A DNA stretch of 64,000 nt, taken from Cyathus striatus (lineage: Eukaryota; Basidiomycota; Agaricomycetes; Agaricales; Nidulariaceae). The stretch covers positions 6,820,001 to 6,884,000 of the forward strand of contig JAOVFP010000002.1 of the NCBI GenBank assembly GCA_025738555.1. Reading direction: 5' to 3'. Positions within the stretch are counted from its first letter, which is position 1; each line of letters begins with the position of its first letter. The position numbers and the translations under genes are program-made. Shown in pieces: positions 22,967 to 33,132 of the stretch. The notes below the pieces were generated by a model. That model was not told the origin of the DNA and did no database searches. It worked only from the letters and a program-made list of their open reading frames with translations.

Positions 22967-24190
22967 TATTAGCAACGAAACGGGCTTCGGATAGGTAAGT
23001 GTCACCGCAATACATTCGTCACATTCATGGGAAATCGGAACGACTATGAGCCGGTGCTTCTGGAATTCCGAACATGTAACTTACTAACGTTGAATAGTAA
23101 CATGGAAAATGGTACATATGTACATGACAAATCTCTGAATATCAACGAGAAATGTTGGTACCTGTAGGGAATTCTTGCAAAGGGTTGGTTAACCATTAAA
23201 GCTCATAAGAATCACGGAATCGTCAAGAATGATAAGTTAACGAACGTTACGAATAATGCATTCAAGTATACTATACATACATTGATACCCGGAGAATTTC
23301 AGCCCGTGGAGTTGTGTATTGTAGTGTACTACATATGTATTGCGAAATGTTGAAATGGTGTACAAATCAAGGGTAGAAAACGAACCCGAATTGTGTGGAG
23401 TGTAGAATATTAAGTAAATGTTTGACGTCGAAACACAGGAAAGATACGGTAAGTATGAGCCGGCTGGAGTTAAGCTACCACGTCCGACGTCGTCATACTA
23501 GCGGTCTGTAACCACACAATAGCCGTACTCAATTCTTAAATTTCTGGCCTCAAAAAAAGGAACCACATGTAAGCGAGTGTAAGCGAGAGGCATCCATTGG
23601 TTGAAAAGCTCGCTTACACTTGGTTCCTTTTTTTTGACGCCAGAAATTTAAGAATTGAGTACGGCTAATAAGTATGGTTAACTGAATACATGCACACTGG
23701 ACGGACCGAGGTCCCCTGCTGTTTCGCCTCAGTCACTGGATATATTAATAGTACTTCAGCGTGGTACATATAATTCAAAGGCGATGATCTTCGGTGCATT
23801 TGACACACTAGATTCCACTGAATCAAATGTTTCACCAGGATAAGTACAAGACAGGTACAGGATGAGTCATTATATTTCTAGACTGATCATTCGGTGTTGA
23901 AATTTTAAATGTTAAACGTGAACTTATAGAATAGGAGAAACTACAAGCCATCCACATACGTACCGGTGGTACTCATTATTATCTGCCCTTCATGATTGCA
24001 TGGTGCTTTATTGTGAGCGGGTGAGTCACCACTAAATTCGCAATACACGTCTTTATTTTATACCATAGATATAAGGCTACTATGTGAGGAAGTAATATGT
24101 GTCCATGATAATTCAAAATTAAAAAAGGCTTTCAACATGTAACCGGTACATCTAGAAAGGTGACCTAATGGACATCTCAGGCCTGGTTAC
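22967..24190. other. no gene seen apart from a MITE; 3' flank of the small coiled-coil gene
   Basis: Only short ORFs are present. The foldback element at 23522-23665 is listed separately. From about 24030 to 24150 the sequence resembles the 3' flanks of the two related small genes at 41080-41190 and 46840-46955 (shared CCACTAAATTCG, TAGATATAA and AATATGTGTCCAT), so it belongs to the duplicated block. Confidence 0.5.
23522..23665. mobile_element. foldback MITE with TA target duplication (144 bp)
   Basis: Long inverted arms begin GCCGTACTCAATTCTTAAAT at the left and are mirrored at the right. They cover about 55 bp each with one or two interruptions, around a short centre. The flanks are TA on both sides (23520-23521, 23666-23667). 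The TA duplication suggests mobilisation by a Tc1/mariner-type transposase. Confidence 0.85.
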
Positions 24191-24202
24191 AATTTACATG
24201 AA

Positions 24203-25519
24203 TCAGGTGGTTCTTATCGCAGCGAGCGTCCCTCCAAGCACGTTGATGCTCCGGGTATGCTCAAGTACTTTCTTCTTAATTGAAGCCATCTCTATTTCAG
24301 CTTCCTCCGGATTCAAGATATCTTGTTCAACCAATGATTTCATTTCTTCGATGTTGGCCCTCAACCGTTTGAACTCCATTTGATGGTATTCAAGCTGATT
24401 TTGTGTACTTCCACTACCTGGAGCAGAGCCTATGTAGTAATGTAGAGCAGGCGTTTCGCCTGCACTACAAAAATCAAGATATTACAATTTCCATTACGTA
24501 ATCAGCTGATGCATGCGTCGACGCGTTTGTTCGTGTTCATGCGCTCTCCCTCTCTCACTTCCCTTCAACGCCGACACTTCCACATCGCCGCAACGCCACA
24601 ATTACTCAAGATCGTCGGTACTGCGCACTACCAAGCTCCACTGAATACCGAAATTAGTGTTACCAAAGGCCGTGTCTCTGCCCCAAGTCCCTCTCCTCAA
24701 GTTTTATTTTACAATTTTTCTTCCAATTCATTGGTGTGCTTTATGTTTCAAGCTTTTCCTTTTCTTCCAATAATCTACCATTAATTTCCATTTTATTTCA
24801 ACCATTCCTCATTAAGTAGTTTCCTTATTCATATTTTCTTTAAATATCATGTATCTACCTCACTCCAATCCTGTTGAATTTCCTCCCCCTTTCTCGACAC
24901 CTTAGAACACCTGAGGTCGAACGGATGTTCACCGACTCGCTTACAAATTTATTTGTCTAGGCCTCAAGCTCATTGTCACCTCTACAGTAAATCATTGGTA
25001 AAGATGACAGAACATATATAGGAGAATAAAATACATACTGCTTTCAATGGCTGTTACACTAACTCGGTTTACTTCTTCCAATTCGACAACTATAGGATGA
25101 ATTCCTTCCGCATCTGAGATAGGTTCGAGATTAGACTATACTCTGGACCGGAAGTAGCTGTGCACACCTTTACGCTTGGTAATGCTTTCCTGCTTGGATG
25201 CGGTATATTCCATTCTAGTTTGGTTTTGGTCACCCATCCCTCCAATGCTAGCGCCTACCATTTCCTGCGCAATGTAACTCTGCTCTTGGAAGCTTCCTGA
25301 AAGGAAAGAGTATGAGACTTGGATTTTCAACCCTAGGTATGTTTATTTACTCGCTACATGGTTATCACTGTCTGCAAGAGTTTAATTATCTTAGCCTACA
25401 CAGAACTGGCTTGGGCACATCGAGGGATACTCACTTTTATTATTAACAATGTCTCGTTTGGCGTCATTCATCTCGGCAGCTCCGATTGTGAAAGTATGTG
25501 CTCCCTGGAAGAACGGCAT
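24203..25519 (-). CDS. small coiled-coil protein, paralogue A (171 aa)
   Basis: Four exons on the minus strand: 25519-25435, 25296-25168, 25113-25039 and 24429-24203. All introns have GT..AG ends and phase 1, as in the two paralogues at 41196 and 46962. The N-terminus MPFFQGAHTFTIGAAEM resembles a short motif found at the start of many agaric proteins, including some NLR-like ones (from memory). The C-terminal half is a probable coiled coil (about residues 105-160) ending GGTLAAIRTT, a tail conserved in all three copies. The third intron is enlarged by a 546-bp TG..CA insertion, so correct splicing is uncertain. No enzymatic motif or membrane segment is visible. Function unknown. Confidence 0.65.
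24441..24986. mobile_element. solo-LTR-like insertion (546 bp) in an intron
   Basis: Compared with the paralogous introns, this intron contains an extra block that starts TGTAGAG and ends CTCTACA. It is flanked by a 4-bp duplication GTAA (24437-24440, 24987-24990). TG..CA ends with short inverted termini and a 4-bp duplication fit a solo LTR. A small non-autonomous TIR element is the alternative. The left end has a hairpin, GCAGGCGTTTCGCCTGC. Confidence 0.7.
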
Positions 25520-26760
25520 TGTAATGTCTGGTGTTGGTCTGGTTAATCAGAAGATGGGAAGGAAGTTGTTATGGGACTGAAGCCCTTAGGCCTGGACCAC
25601 TGAGTATCAGTAGTACAAGATATGCTACTTAAATACTATATGACTTTACTGATGACCAGTGAATGAATGGGTAGTAGTATGCTAATTGATAAACATAATA
25701 AGATGGTGGCAGAAGGTGGAGTAGGGTTTGAATACAATATGTACCAAGGATGAACTAAGAATTGAGAGGAATGCTGAGACAAGTATACCCGGGGTATGAT
25801 GGAGAAAGCATAATGGAGAATGGATAAGAATCGTACGAATAAGGTGACATAAGCTCAGCAACGTTTGTTGGAAGAGCAGGAGGAGAAAGTAGAAGAACAA
25901 GATCAGTACAAGTTAAGAAGTGTGGGAAATGCGGAGCGAAGTGCGGGAAGTGCGGAAATAAGGTAGTAAAAGTATGGCTATGACACCCCTGCAGCACCAC
26001 AAACATCCACTGTATCAAGCAGTTCGTCACACAACTCATTCGCTGTGCCTTCTGTTCCTCTAAGTACACCCTCTCCTCCCGCACGCTGCATGACGGAATA
26101 TTAGTATGACTACATTGCTGTATACACCTTATGCACCTCTATCGGGTATCCCTGTCTCTGTGTCTCCCTCACTGCCAACTCCACAGGGGGGATTCAAGGG
26201 CCTCTGTTCCTTTTTGCCTTTTGCCAAATATACCACTACCCCCTCGCAATCACTGGGTACTAGCAATGCAGTGGGAGGGGCACCAGTTACACCAGCCAAA
26301 GGGGGAGGATTCGGATTCAGCAGTGTCAGGCGGTTGATGCAGAAGGAATGTGAGAAGGAAAGGAGAGGGAGAGAGAGGGAAAGAGAAAGGGTGTCACCTG
26401 TCTCCCTTTCGCAGCATTTGCCAAAACCACAACCACAACCCCCTACACGTCGCCTCCTGTTGATATGACAGTCATCACTCACTTCTTCAAAAACGGTGCA
26501 CAAAACACCTGCCACCTATGACACACACTACACACTTGACGGGTGGCCATTCGGAACTTTCCTGATAGTTGTTGACTTGTATATCGTGATACCAGTTGTC
26601 CTTCCTTCGCTGGAGTCAGCAAACAACTCTGTCCAAACCCAAATCCCAGTGCTCCATCAGTGTGCGACCCACCCCCTTCAGTGTCCCCCCAACCCCTTCC
26701 TTAAAACACGAACCTTCCTTCATACGTATCCTCTCCCACGCATTATACAAATAGCTAATC
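25520..26760. other. no confident gene
   Basis: Overlapping frames on both strands around 25682-26515 arise from biased composition, including GA-rich DNA at 26365-26395. None has a clear splice pattern or family signature. A TATA-like TTATACAAATAG at 26741-26752 lies about 30 bp before the ATG of the next ORF. Confidence 0.4.
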
Positions 26761-26782
26761 ACGATCGACACAGGACTTCAGC

Positions 26783-27250
26783 ATGTTCTCATTTGACAGC
26801 AGCATCACATCCTCACCTACTGTGGGGCAGCACTTCAACACCTGTGATCTGCTCTCCCTGCCTGCTGGCATGAGTCCCTTCAATCAATGCCAGTCCATCA
26901 TAGATTCATACACTCTTTCAATCGACACTACATTCCCTAATACCTGGACCAACTCCCCCTCCCCAACCTATGACACATTCAGCCCTTTCAGCTCTCACCC
27001 CCTCGATAAAGAATCACCACTCCCATCGCCCACATACGACACATTCACCCCCTACACTGACTCCTTTTCCACCATGGAAAAACCCCTCGTTGATTACTCA
27101 CAGTTCCCTATCTACCACCACCACCAAGGCATGGGTGAGAGCCAGCTCATGTCCCATGCCGATTTTGATGCATCCCAGTTCACCTTGCAGCATATTCCTA
27201 TTGCTGAACTTGATTTGGATTTTGCCAGGTTCTTGAGTGGGCAGTATTAG
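26783..27250 (+). CDS. hypothetical protein, 155 aa, Ser/Thr/Pro-rich
   Basis: This is an uninterrupted frame from the ATG at 26783 (MFSFDSSITSS) to the TAG at 27248. The protein is rich in Ser, Thr, Pro, Tyr and Phe. It contains an internal repeat of about 30 residues (SPSPTYDTFSPFSSHP and LPSPTYDTFTPYTDS) and an acidic-hydrophobic C-terminus (IAELDLDFARFLSGQY). A TATA-like sequence lies about 30 bp upstream. There is no signal peptide or membrane segment. The composition resembles a transactivation or low-complexity region, but that is inference. It could be the last exon of a larger gene. Confidence 0.45.
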   Translation: MFSFDSSITSSPTVGQHFNTCDLLSLPAGMSPFNQCQSIIDSYTLSIDTTFPNTWTNSPSPTYDTFSPFSSHPLDKESPLPSPTYDTFTPYTDSFSTMEKPLVDYSQFPIYHHHQGMGESQLMSHADFDASQFTLQHIPIAELDLDFARFLSGQY

Positions 27251-27540
27251 ACGCCCTCCCACTCCACTGTATCTCTATCCTATTATCCATTCAATAGGTT
27301 CTTCAAGAACCTCCTTTGTTCATTGTTATACACCATCTTGCACTTGACTTATAGTTTCCTTACTTAATAATATGAGTTATGGCATAGTGTGGGCAGCTGG
27401 GAAAATGTGCGACGAGTGATAGGGCCTTGTATATTTTTAGCTTCATGTAATGTTGGGTCACAGTATACTATGGAATATATTTTAATAGTCAAACTTGAAT
27501 TCAATTTAAGTCACATTATTAACTTAAAAATAATCATAGA

Positions 27541-27760
27541 GAAAAGTTGTGTGAAAAAAGAAAAAGTTGCACAGAGAAAAAAAAAAAGTTGCACTGCCAG
27601 AAAAAAAGTTGCACTGCTAGAAAGAAAAGTTGCACTGAAAAAAAGTTGCAGCCTTGTGTAAAAAGTTGCGGCCTCATGCAAAAAGTTGCGGCCTCATGTA
27701 AAAAGTTGCACCGAATAACCCCCCGAAAAAGTTGTGGCACCCTCAAAAAAAGTTGCACGG
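27541..27760 (+). repeat. degenerate array of AAAAAGTTGC units
   Basis: About eleven copies of A(3-11)GTTGC/T occur at irregular 15-25 bp spacing. Some are followed by ACTG and three by CAGCC/CGGCCT. One sub-unit, AAAAAGTTGCGGCCTCATG, is repeated twice in tandem. Lys-Ser-Cys-rich ORFs here are by-products of the array. Confidence 0.85.
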
Positions 27761-28639
27761 CACAATAAATGTGCACTTTGACTGCCATATATGGAGCACT
27801 GTAGTTATAGTAGGCTTCTCATATATAAAACATAATACTTATCTTGATAATCACACTAGGGGTAGCCATTCAGAGTTACTATCATTAACTGCATGCTGAA
27901 CATGCTCTGCTCATTCATTTACATAAAACATCACAATAACATTGGGCTGTGAAGTAACTGTGCTTCACAGGCGGCCGGCACAAGGTGGATCACCACATGT
28001 GAGTTGCTCATCATGACCTCTGCATCAAGGTCTATTACTCACTATGATTCTACCCAATCGTCTTCCAATTCATTTCTATGTCTAGTTGTGGGTCCTTTGG
28101 AGCTCACTAAAAGTTTGGTACAAGGATGTGAGAGGAATTTTACAAACCACATTCCTCCTCCCTCCCGCACCAGGCAACACATTATCGTCGCTCTATCTTT
28201 ATTTACATCAATTTTTCATTACCCTCCCATCCCATCCCTATCTCTTTCTACTTTACACTGCCGGTAGCATTTTCCCTGTGATCGTTTTTTCCCACTGGGT
28301 TTTCTTTCATGAGGGCTTTAACGCACCTGTGCAGCTTTTCATTACTTTACTATCTGTTTCATTCATTTTGCATTTTTCTCAGCCTTGTTTTATTCTCGTT
28401 GTTCTTCATTCTATCTTTACCTTTTTTCATTTGTAATTTTATTCAGTGCTTCATCAATATCATTTCACTTGGCAGTGCCGAGATGCCCAACCTTTGTAAG
28501 GTGGACACCTCCCCACAGCTACTCCTACCATCCTTTCTCATGCGAGAGTCTCTGATTGGACAGAGCGTGACTGGTGAGGTTATGCAATGATGCCCTTTGT
28601 TTGCATTTTTCCATTTATAAGCACTATTTTGTATCTATT
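27761..28639. other. no gene seen
   Basis: AT-rich and then CT-rich DNA with only short ORFs. The right end (about 28570-28639, GGTGAGGTTATGCAATGATG and following) is similar to 46600-46672, which precedes the duplicated small gene there, so it is a dispersed repeat end. Confidence 0.45.
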
Positions 28640-28745
28640 CCCACTACCTTTTAAGGTAGTAGGGTCACCTTGTTTGACAAGGTATCTCTGAGGTCAAAAT
28701 TGGTTCACTTTTTGACCTGCACATGCACGCACGTGATTTTGTCCC
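28640..28745 (+). repeat. partial copy of the CCCACTACC repeat head
   Basis: Begins CCCACTACCTTTTAAGGTAG, like the heads at 29966, 30721 and 33133. After TAGTAGGG it continues with a different sequence, GTCACCTTGTTTGACAAGG, followed by a TTTTTGACCTGCAC segment. That second part is related to 49180-49250 inside the TA-flanked element, so this is a junction of two repeat types. Confidence 0.6.
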
Positions 28746-29216
28746 GTGATTGACGCGTCGATCATTCTTTGTTTGGCCCCTTGCCTTCGTGCTTTCTTCC
28801 TTCAGTTTCCTGCACCATCTAGTACATATTGTTTTCCTCTGTTTTGGTGTACTTGTTATCCACTTGCCACTATGGGAGCACTGGCACACTTATTGCAATG
28901 TGGATTATAGGGTCAGTTCCTGCTCTGGAGTTAACAGTGCGGGTAGTGGTATGCTGATTCACCGAATCTGTTTGTATGCCTGGGGAGAGGGAGCAACTGG
29001 TGTGCACACTTCACCTATTTCTTCCTTTTCCTCAAGCCCTCTTATGTCTGCACCTTTATGGTGCTGTTCACAGCTGTCTTCCTTGCTTCTAGTGGAGGAC
29101 AGATAGAGACAACAAGAACAGGCAAGACAATCCGATGGGTACAGCATAAATTGTTCATGGTATGTACTAAATCTTAATTTTACTTATTTCTATTTCCTGA
29201 CTTTCCTCTATCTCTA

Positions 29217-29485
29217 GCCTGAACCTGAGGTACCCGATGACTATGACACTAATAGTAAGCATCCCTTGCCATATAAAATTAATCAATCTCTTTGATAACT
29301 TGTATTCAGCTAGACTGTGCCCTCTTATGCAGCTCGCCAAGCGATGCCATTTCTTTACAACACATAGAATTATCCGCCCCGCCATATATGATGTTAATAG
29401 CTGCGACGTTCATCCTAATGACTACCGACACCGCCTCGTTAACGTTACTGTCGAGATTAACTTCGAACTGAGAGGTGAGAAATAA
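29217..29485 (+). pseudogene. two exons of an unknown protein-coding gene, fragment
   Basis: A short exon after a CTCTAG acceptor reads PEPEVPDDYDTN and ends at a GTAAGC donor (29252/29253). After a TTGTATTCAG acceptor a second exon reads RLCPLMQLAKRCHFFTTH and RIIRPAIYDVNSCDVHP, then NDYRHRLVNVTVEINFELR, up to a GTGAGA donor near 29474. A homologous piece lies at 50185-50349 inside a TA-flanked element. Sequences of the form RPPAYDVxGxxIxPxxY recur in basidiomycete hypothetical proteins (from memory). I see no complete gene, so this is probably a captured or decayed fragment. Confidence 0.5.
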
Positions 29486-29965
29486 TCCAGTATGACTGTT
29501 GCAAGACAAACCTTGTCGCAATTCGCATCATCCTCCACCTCCTTCTGTAACAGCTAACAGTCTCCATCCTATCGTAACTTCTATCCTTTCCCCTCCCATA
29601 TTTCATTCTCATCTCATTAACGACGTGAACAAGACATTGAACATTCACAACGCCAAAATTCATTACACCAAGAAACGCCACACTGTCTAGAACAGGAAGA
29701 AACCTTATACTACCTTGCTCGACATCAACACATGTCATGTTCAACTATAAAACATGACAAATGATACTTTTTTGTTACTTGTAAACTCGTTCTTACTCTT
29801 CTCAAAATGTACCTCTGTACTGTACTTATATAACTGATAATCTTTTTTGGTAACCCAATCATAACCTTTTTCCGTGTTATTTGTTCCCTGTGAACTTATA
29901 CACCAACTCTACCAATTTTTATTCATCAAAGTCAAACAAGGTTCTTGCCAATGCAGTTGGCAATT

Positions 29966-30720
29966 CCCACTACCTTTTGAGGTAGTAGGGTTATGTAGGG
30001 TGATGAAAAATCAAATTTTGCAGAGTGAACACCTCCCATCAACCGGAGTTTAAACGAGTTTGAAATATCGGTCATTCCCATATCCCAAATGTTCAGAGCC
30101 TCTCCCACCGTGCACATCATCGAAGATAAGAATTCCTTTGCATTTTTTATGTTGCATTATCACTTTCAAGTTTCATATTTCGAATATAAATTTTTACTTT
30201 ACTGGTGATAAAGCTACTCTATGGATACTGGTTCCAGTCCACTGTAAGTAACTTATGTACAATAGTTGCCCTCATGAATTGTGTTGTGATGCATGTGCAT
30301 ATGATCTTGTTTCGACAAGTTATCCTTTTGCATTGTGAATTTCACATCACTAATTCTATGTGAACTCAGCCATCCCACATGTTCTCTTGCCAATTTTATA
30401 CTGATTTCATGGAATAAAATTAAAGCTATTTTGTTGCTAGGCTTGGGTGGTAATGATAGTAAAGTTATCTATAACTTTAAGCACTTGCAGGTACCATTCT
30501 AAGGATGACTAGAATTTGACTGGAATCATTAATAATAACTTTATGTGACCATTTTCATGGAAATTAGTTTAAACAAGATGTTCCTTTCAGTCAACTTTCA
30601 CTAATATATCTGCTTATGCACTTTCAACACAGCTAAGTACATGTAAGTATTATATCTATTAGAGAGAATATCTGATGCCAGGTAGCGGGCCTTGCCACTA
30701 GTCAGCCTTATTGATTTATT
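29966..30720 (+). repeat. CCCACTACC repeat, unit 1 (755 bp)
   Basis: Head CCCACTACC..GGTAGTAGGG with a 7-bp stem, then a conserved block (GCAGAG.GAACACCTCCCATC, CGGAGTTTAAAC). The middle contains TTGCCCTCATGAATTG. The tail ends GGTAGCGGGCCTTGCC and ATTGATTTATT, directly followed by the head of unit 2. There is no ORF of note. Classification is unknown. The head CCCACTACC and the tail GGTAGCGGG are near-inverted, which may mark the true ends. Confidence 0.75.
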
Positions 30721-31332
30721 CCCACTACCTTTTAAGGTAGTAGGGTTATGTAGGGTGATGAAAAACCAAATTTTGCAGAGCGAACACCTCCCATCAACCG
30801 GAGTTTAAACAAGTTCGAAATATCAGTCATTTCCATATCCTAACTGCTCAGAGCCGCTTTCTCCCAACCCTCTCTCACCTCATTGTCAAAGACAATGAAG
30901 ACAAGAGTTCCTTTGTAAGTATTTTTTAATTTGCATCATCACTATCAGTATTTTCTGTAGCATGTTTCATTATATTGTATGTCTTGGAACGCTTTATGGG
31001 ATATGCACTGGGGCTTAACTGATGATAGAGCTACTTCACAAGTCCACGAGTGATTGCTCTTTATTGTTGACTTCGACCTGTTACTACAACACTCACAGAA
31101 TCTAACGGCCTTACAATGCAGTTGAAGCAACTCTACAAGGAACACACTTGAAGGATAATCTTAGGAGGGGAAAAAAGCCCACACACACAACACACATGTA
31201 TGGTACATGTTCTGTATGTGCACCTCCTACTTCTCCCTACACCACACCACTCACCTCAAGCTCATCTTCATCATAGCACTCAAATTTAAATGAAAAATAA
31301 ACGCCTGTACCATTGCCCTTGCCCTCTGCTAA

Positions 31333-31507
31333 TGTAAGAGTTGGGTTAAGGTTTACAGTAGTACATAAGTAGACTCACTTACATCACCACTCTTTAGTCT
31401 TTCTTACCATCATCCCTATGCCTGTGTAGCTAGTTTCTCCCTATAGAACTGGTCTTATGCACTTGGGACTGAGGAAGGCTCACCCTGTAGAGGACTACAC
31501 CTCTACA
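31333..31507. mobile_element. 175-bp TG..CA element, copy 1 (solo-LTR/TRIM-like)
   Basis: Starts TGTAAGAGTTGGGTTAAGG and ends with the hairpin TGTAGAGG ACTA CACCTCTACA. It has its own 5-bp target duplication GCTAA (31328-31332, 31508-31512). An almost identical copy with a different duplication lies 146 bp further right. TG..CA ends plus 5-bp duplications fit very short solo LTRs, as in miniature (TRIM-type) retroelements. Confidence 0.8.
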
Positions 31508-31653
31508 GCTAAACTTGAACTTGAACACACTTCCCCCTTCTCTCCCCAGTTCCCCCACATCAAAACAATTAATATATCAAGCAACACAATAACGTTCCAC
31601 CAAGACAAGAACTAGTACATCTATGTATACAGACCCCCAGGCTTCATGTTTAG

Positions 31654-31828
31654 TGTAAGAGTTGGGTTAAGGTTTACAGTAGTACATAAGTAGACTCACT
31701 TACATCACCACTCTTGAGTCTTTCTTACCATCATCCCTACACTTGTGTAGCTAGTTTCTCCCTATAGAACTGGTCTTACACACTTGGGACTGAGGAAGGC
31801 TCACCCTGTAGAGGACTAAACCTCTACA
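31654..31828. mobile_element. 175-bp TG..CA element, copy 2
   Basis: Same sequence as 31333-31507 with a few substitutions, in the same orientation. It is flanked by its own perfect 5-bp duplication TTTAG (31649-31653, 31829-31833). The two are therefore separate insertions and not the two LTRs of one element. Confidence 0.8.
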
Positions 31829-33132
31829 TTTAGGTATGATAAAGCTTTGTCAGTATTTCATTAGGCTGTTACTTTTAGATGGGGGGTTGAACAAGAATGT
31901 ATGGGATATTGCAAATGAGCTGGTCATGAAATGTTGCCTGTTGTAGTGTGCCTTGCCATTCTCATTTCCTCCTCTTTTGATCTTTCCCACCAGGTGCACC
32001 ATTTCGGCGCCTTCACTGCACAAACAGTCTTAGGTGTCAGATCTTCTGACTGCAGGGATAGTCCCTCTGTTTGCGCATGTCAAATATGGAGCAGGACAAT
32101 GCTGCAACTCCCTCTTCCTCCCATTTATTATCCTGTATCTTCTCCTTGTTAGGTTTCTGTTTGATTTCTTGACTTCATTCAGATTATTTGTTACAAGGAC
32201 CATGTCACACTACACAAACGATCCCTCCTACTGACACTACTTCATGCAGATACCTCACATTCTAAGGATCCTTGTACCCTCTGTTGTATCTCAACTATTA
32301 CCAGCTGCACAGTCCTGCCTAAAATCCTGATTTAGTCAACCTTATCACACAACATGTTTTAGTGGTCTATCAGTGGGATGTCCCTAGAAGGAAAACTAGG
32401 GGGACATGTGGGGGCTACTATCAACTCCAACTCTTAAATTGAGCACTTACCCCCATCTTCAGATGGACTACATCCAACATGCTGCACTGCATTTGAGGCA
32501 GGGGTGCAAGCTAGTGAAGCAGCTGTGGTACCGCTGACTGCAAGTATCTGCATATCGGAAACTACAACACAACATTACCTGCTGCAATTCATGTCGAACA
32601 TCACTGACACACTGAGTAACCAACATCCTCCGAGTCCTTACATCCATCAGGTTGGGATAATGTCTCCATTACTCAACTTCGACAACCCCCTGTACTTAAG
32701 TAATTTATGTTTGGCTTATGTACATAGTTGCCCTCATGAATTGCCTTGTAATGCATGTGTGTGTGATCCTTGCTTCAACAAGTTTTAGGCCTTTTGTGCT
32801 GTTGAGATTTCACACCATGTTCATTGTCAACAAAATGTTTGTAGATTAGAGTATGTGGTAGCTTGTGGGCCTTATTCAGTGAATAGAAGTGAAGCTATTT
32901 TGCTAAGCTCAGGCATACTACTCTAAGGATGACTGGAACTTAATTGGAATCATTAGCAAGCTTTAGGTGGCATTTTCATGAAAATTAATTTAAACAGCAT
33001 ATACCTTTCAATTAACTTTCACTGATATGCTTACTCACACACTTTCAACAAATATAAGTACATATATTATATATTTATTAAAAAGAGTGTCAGGTAGCAG
33101 GCCTTGCCGCTAGTCGGCCTTACTGATTTATT

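Larger units (their letters stand above)
30721..33132 (+). repeat. CCCACTACC repeat, unit 2 (2.4 kb, expanded)
   Basis: Same head and tail as unit 1. About 1.6 kb of extra sequence (roughly 31140-32700) lies between the head part and the TTGCCCTCATGAATTG middle part. The extra sequence includes two 175-bp solo-LTR-like insertions (listed separately) and otherwise no recognisable gene. The tail ends at ACTGATTTATT, directly before the head of unit 3. Confidence 0.7.

Noticed and set aside
25864..25970. Short Cys-rich peptide (KKCGKCGAKCGKCGNK)
   Set aside because: Only about 22 codons after an in-frame stop; it arises from a simple TGCGGAAG-type repetition and is not a zinc-finger gene.
26106..26515. 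Overlapping 120-128-codon ORFs on both strands
   Set aside because: The frames mirror each other and depend on a GA-rich run. No start context or family supports either.
27389..27788. Lys-Ser-Cys-rich and Gln-Leu-Phe-rich ORFs
   Set aside because: They are translations of the AAAAAGTTGC array on the two strands.
31333..31828. One LTR retroelement with two 175-bp LTRs
   Set aside because: Each 175-bp copy has its own different 5-bp duplication (GCTAA, TTTAG), so they are two insertions and not one element.
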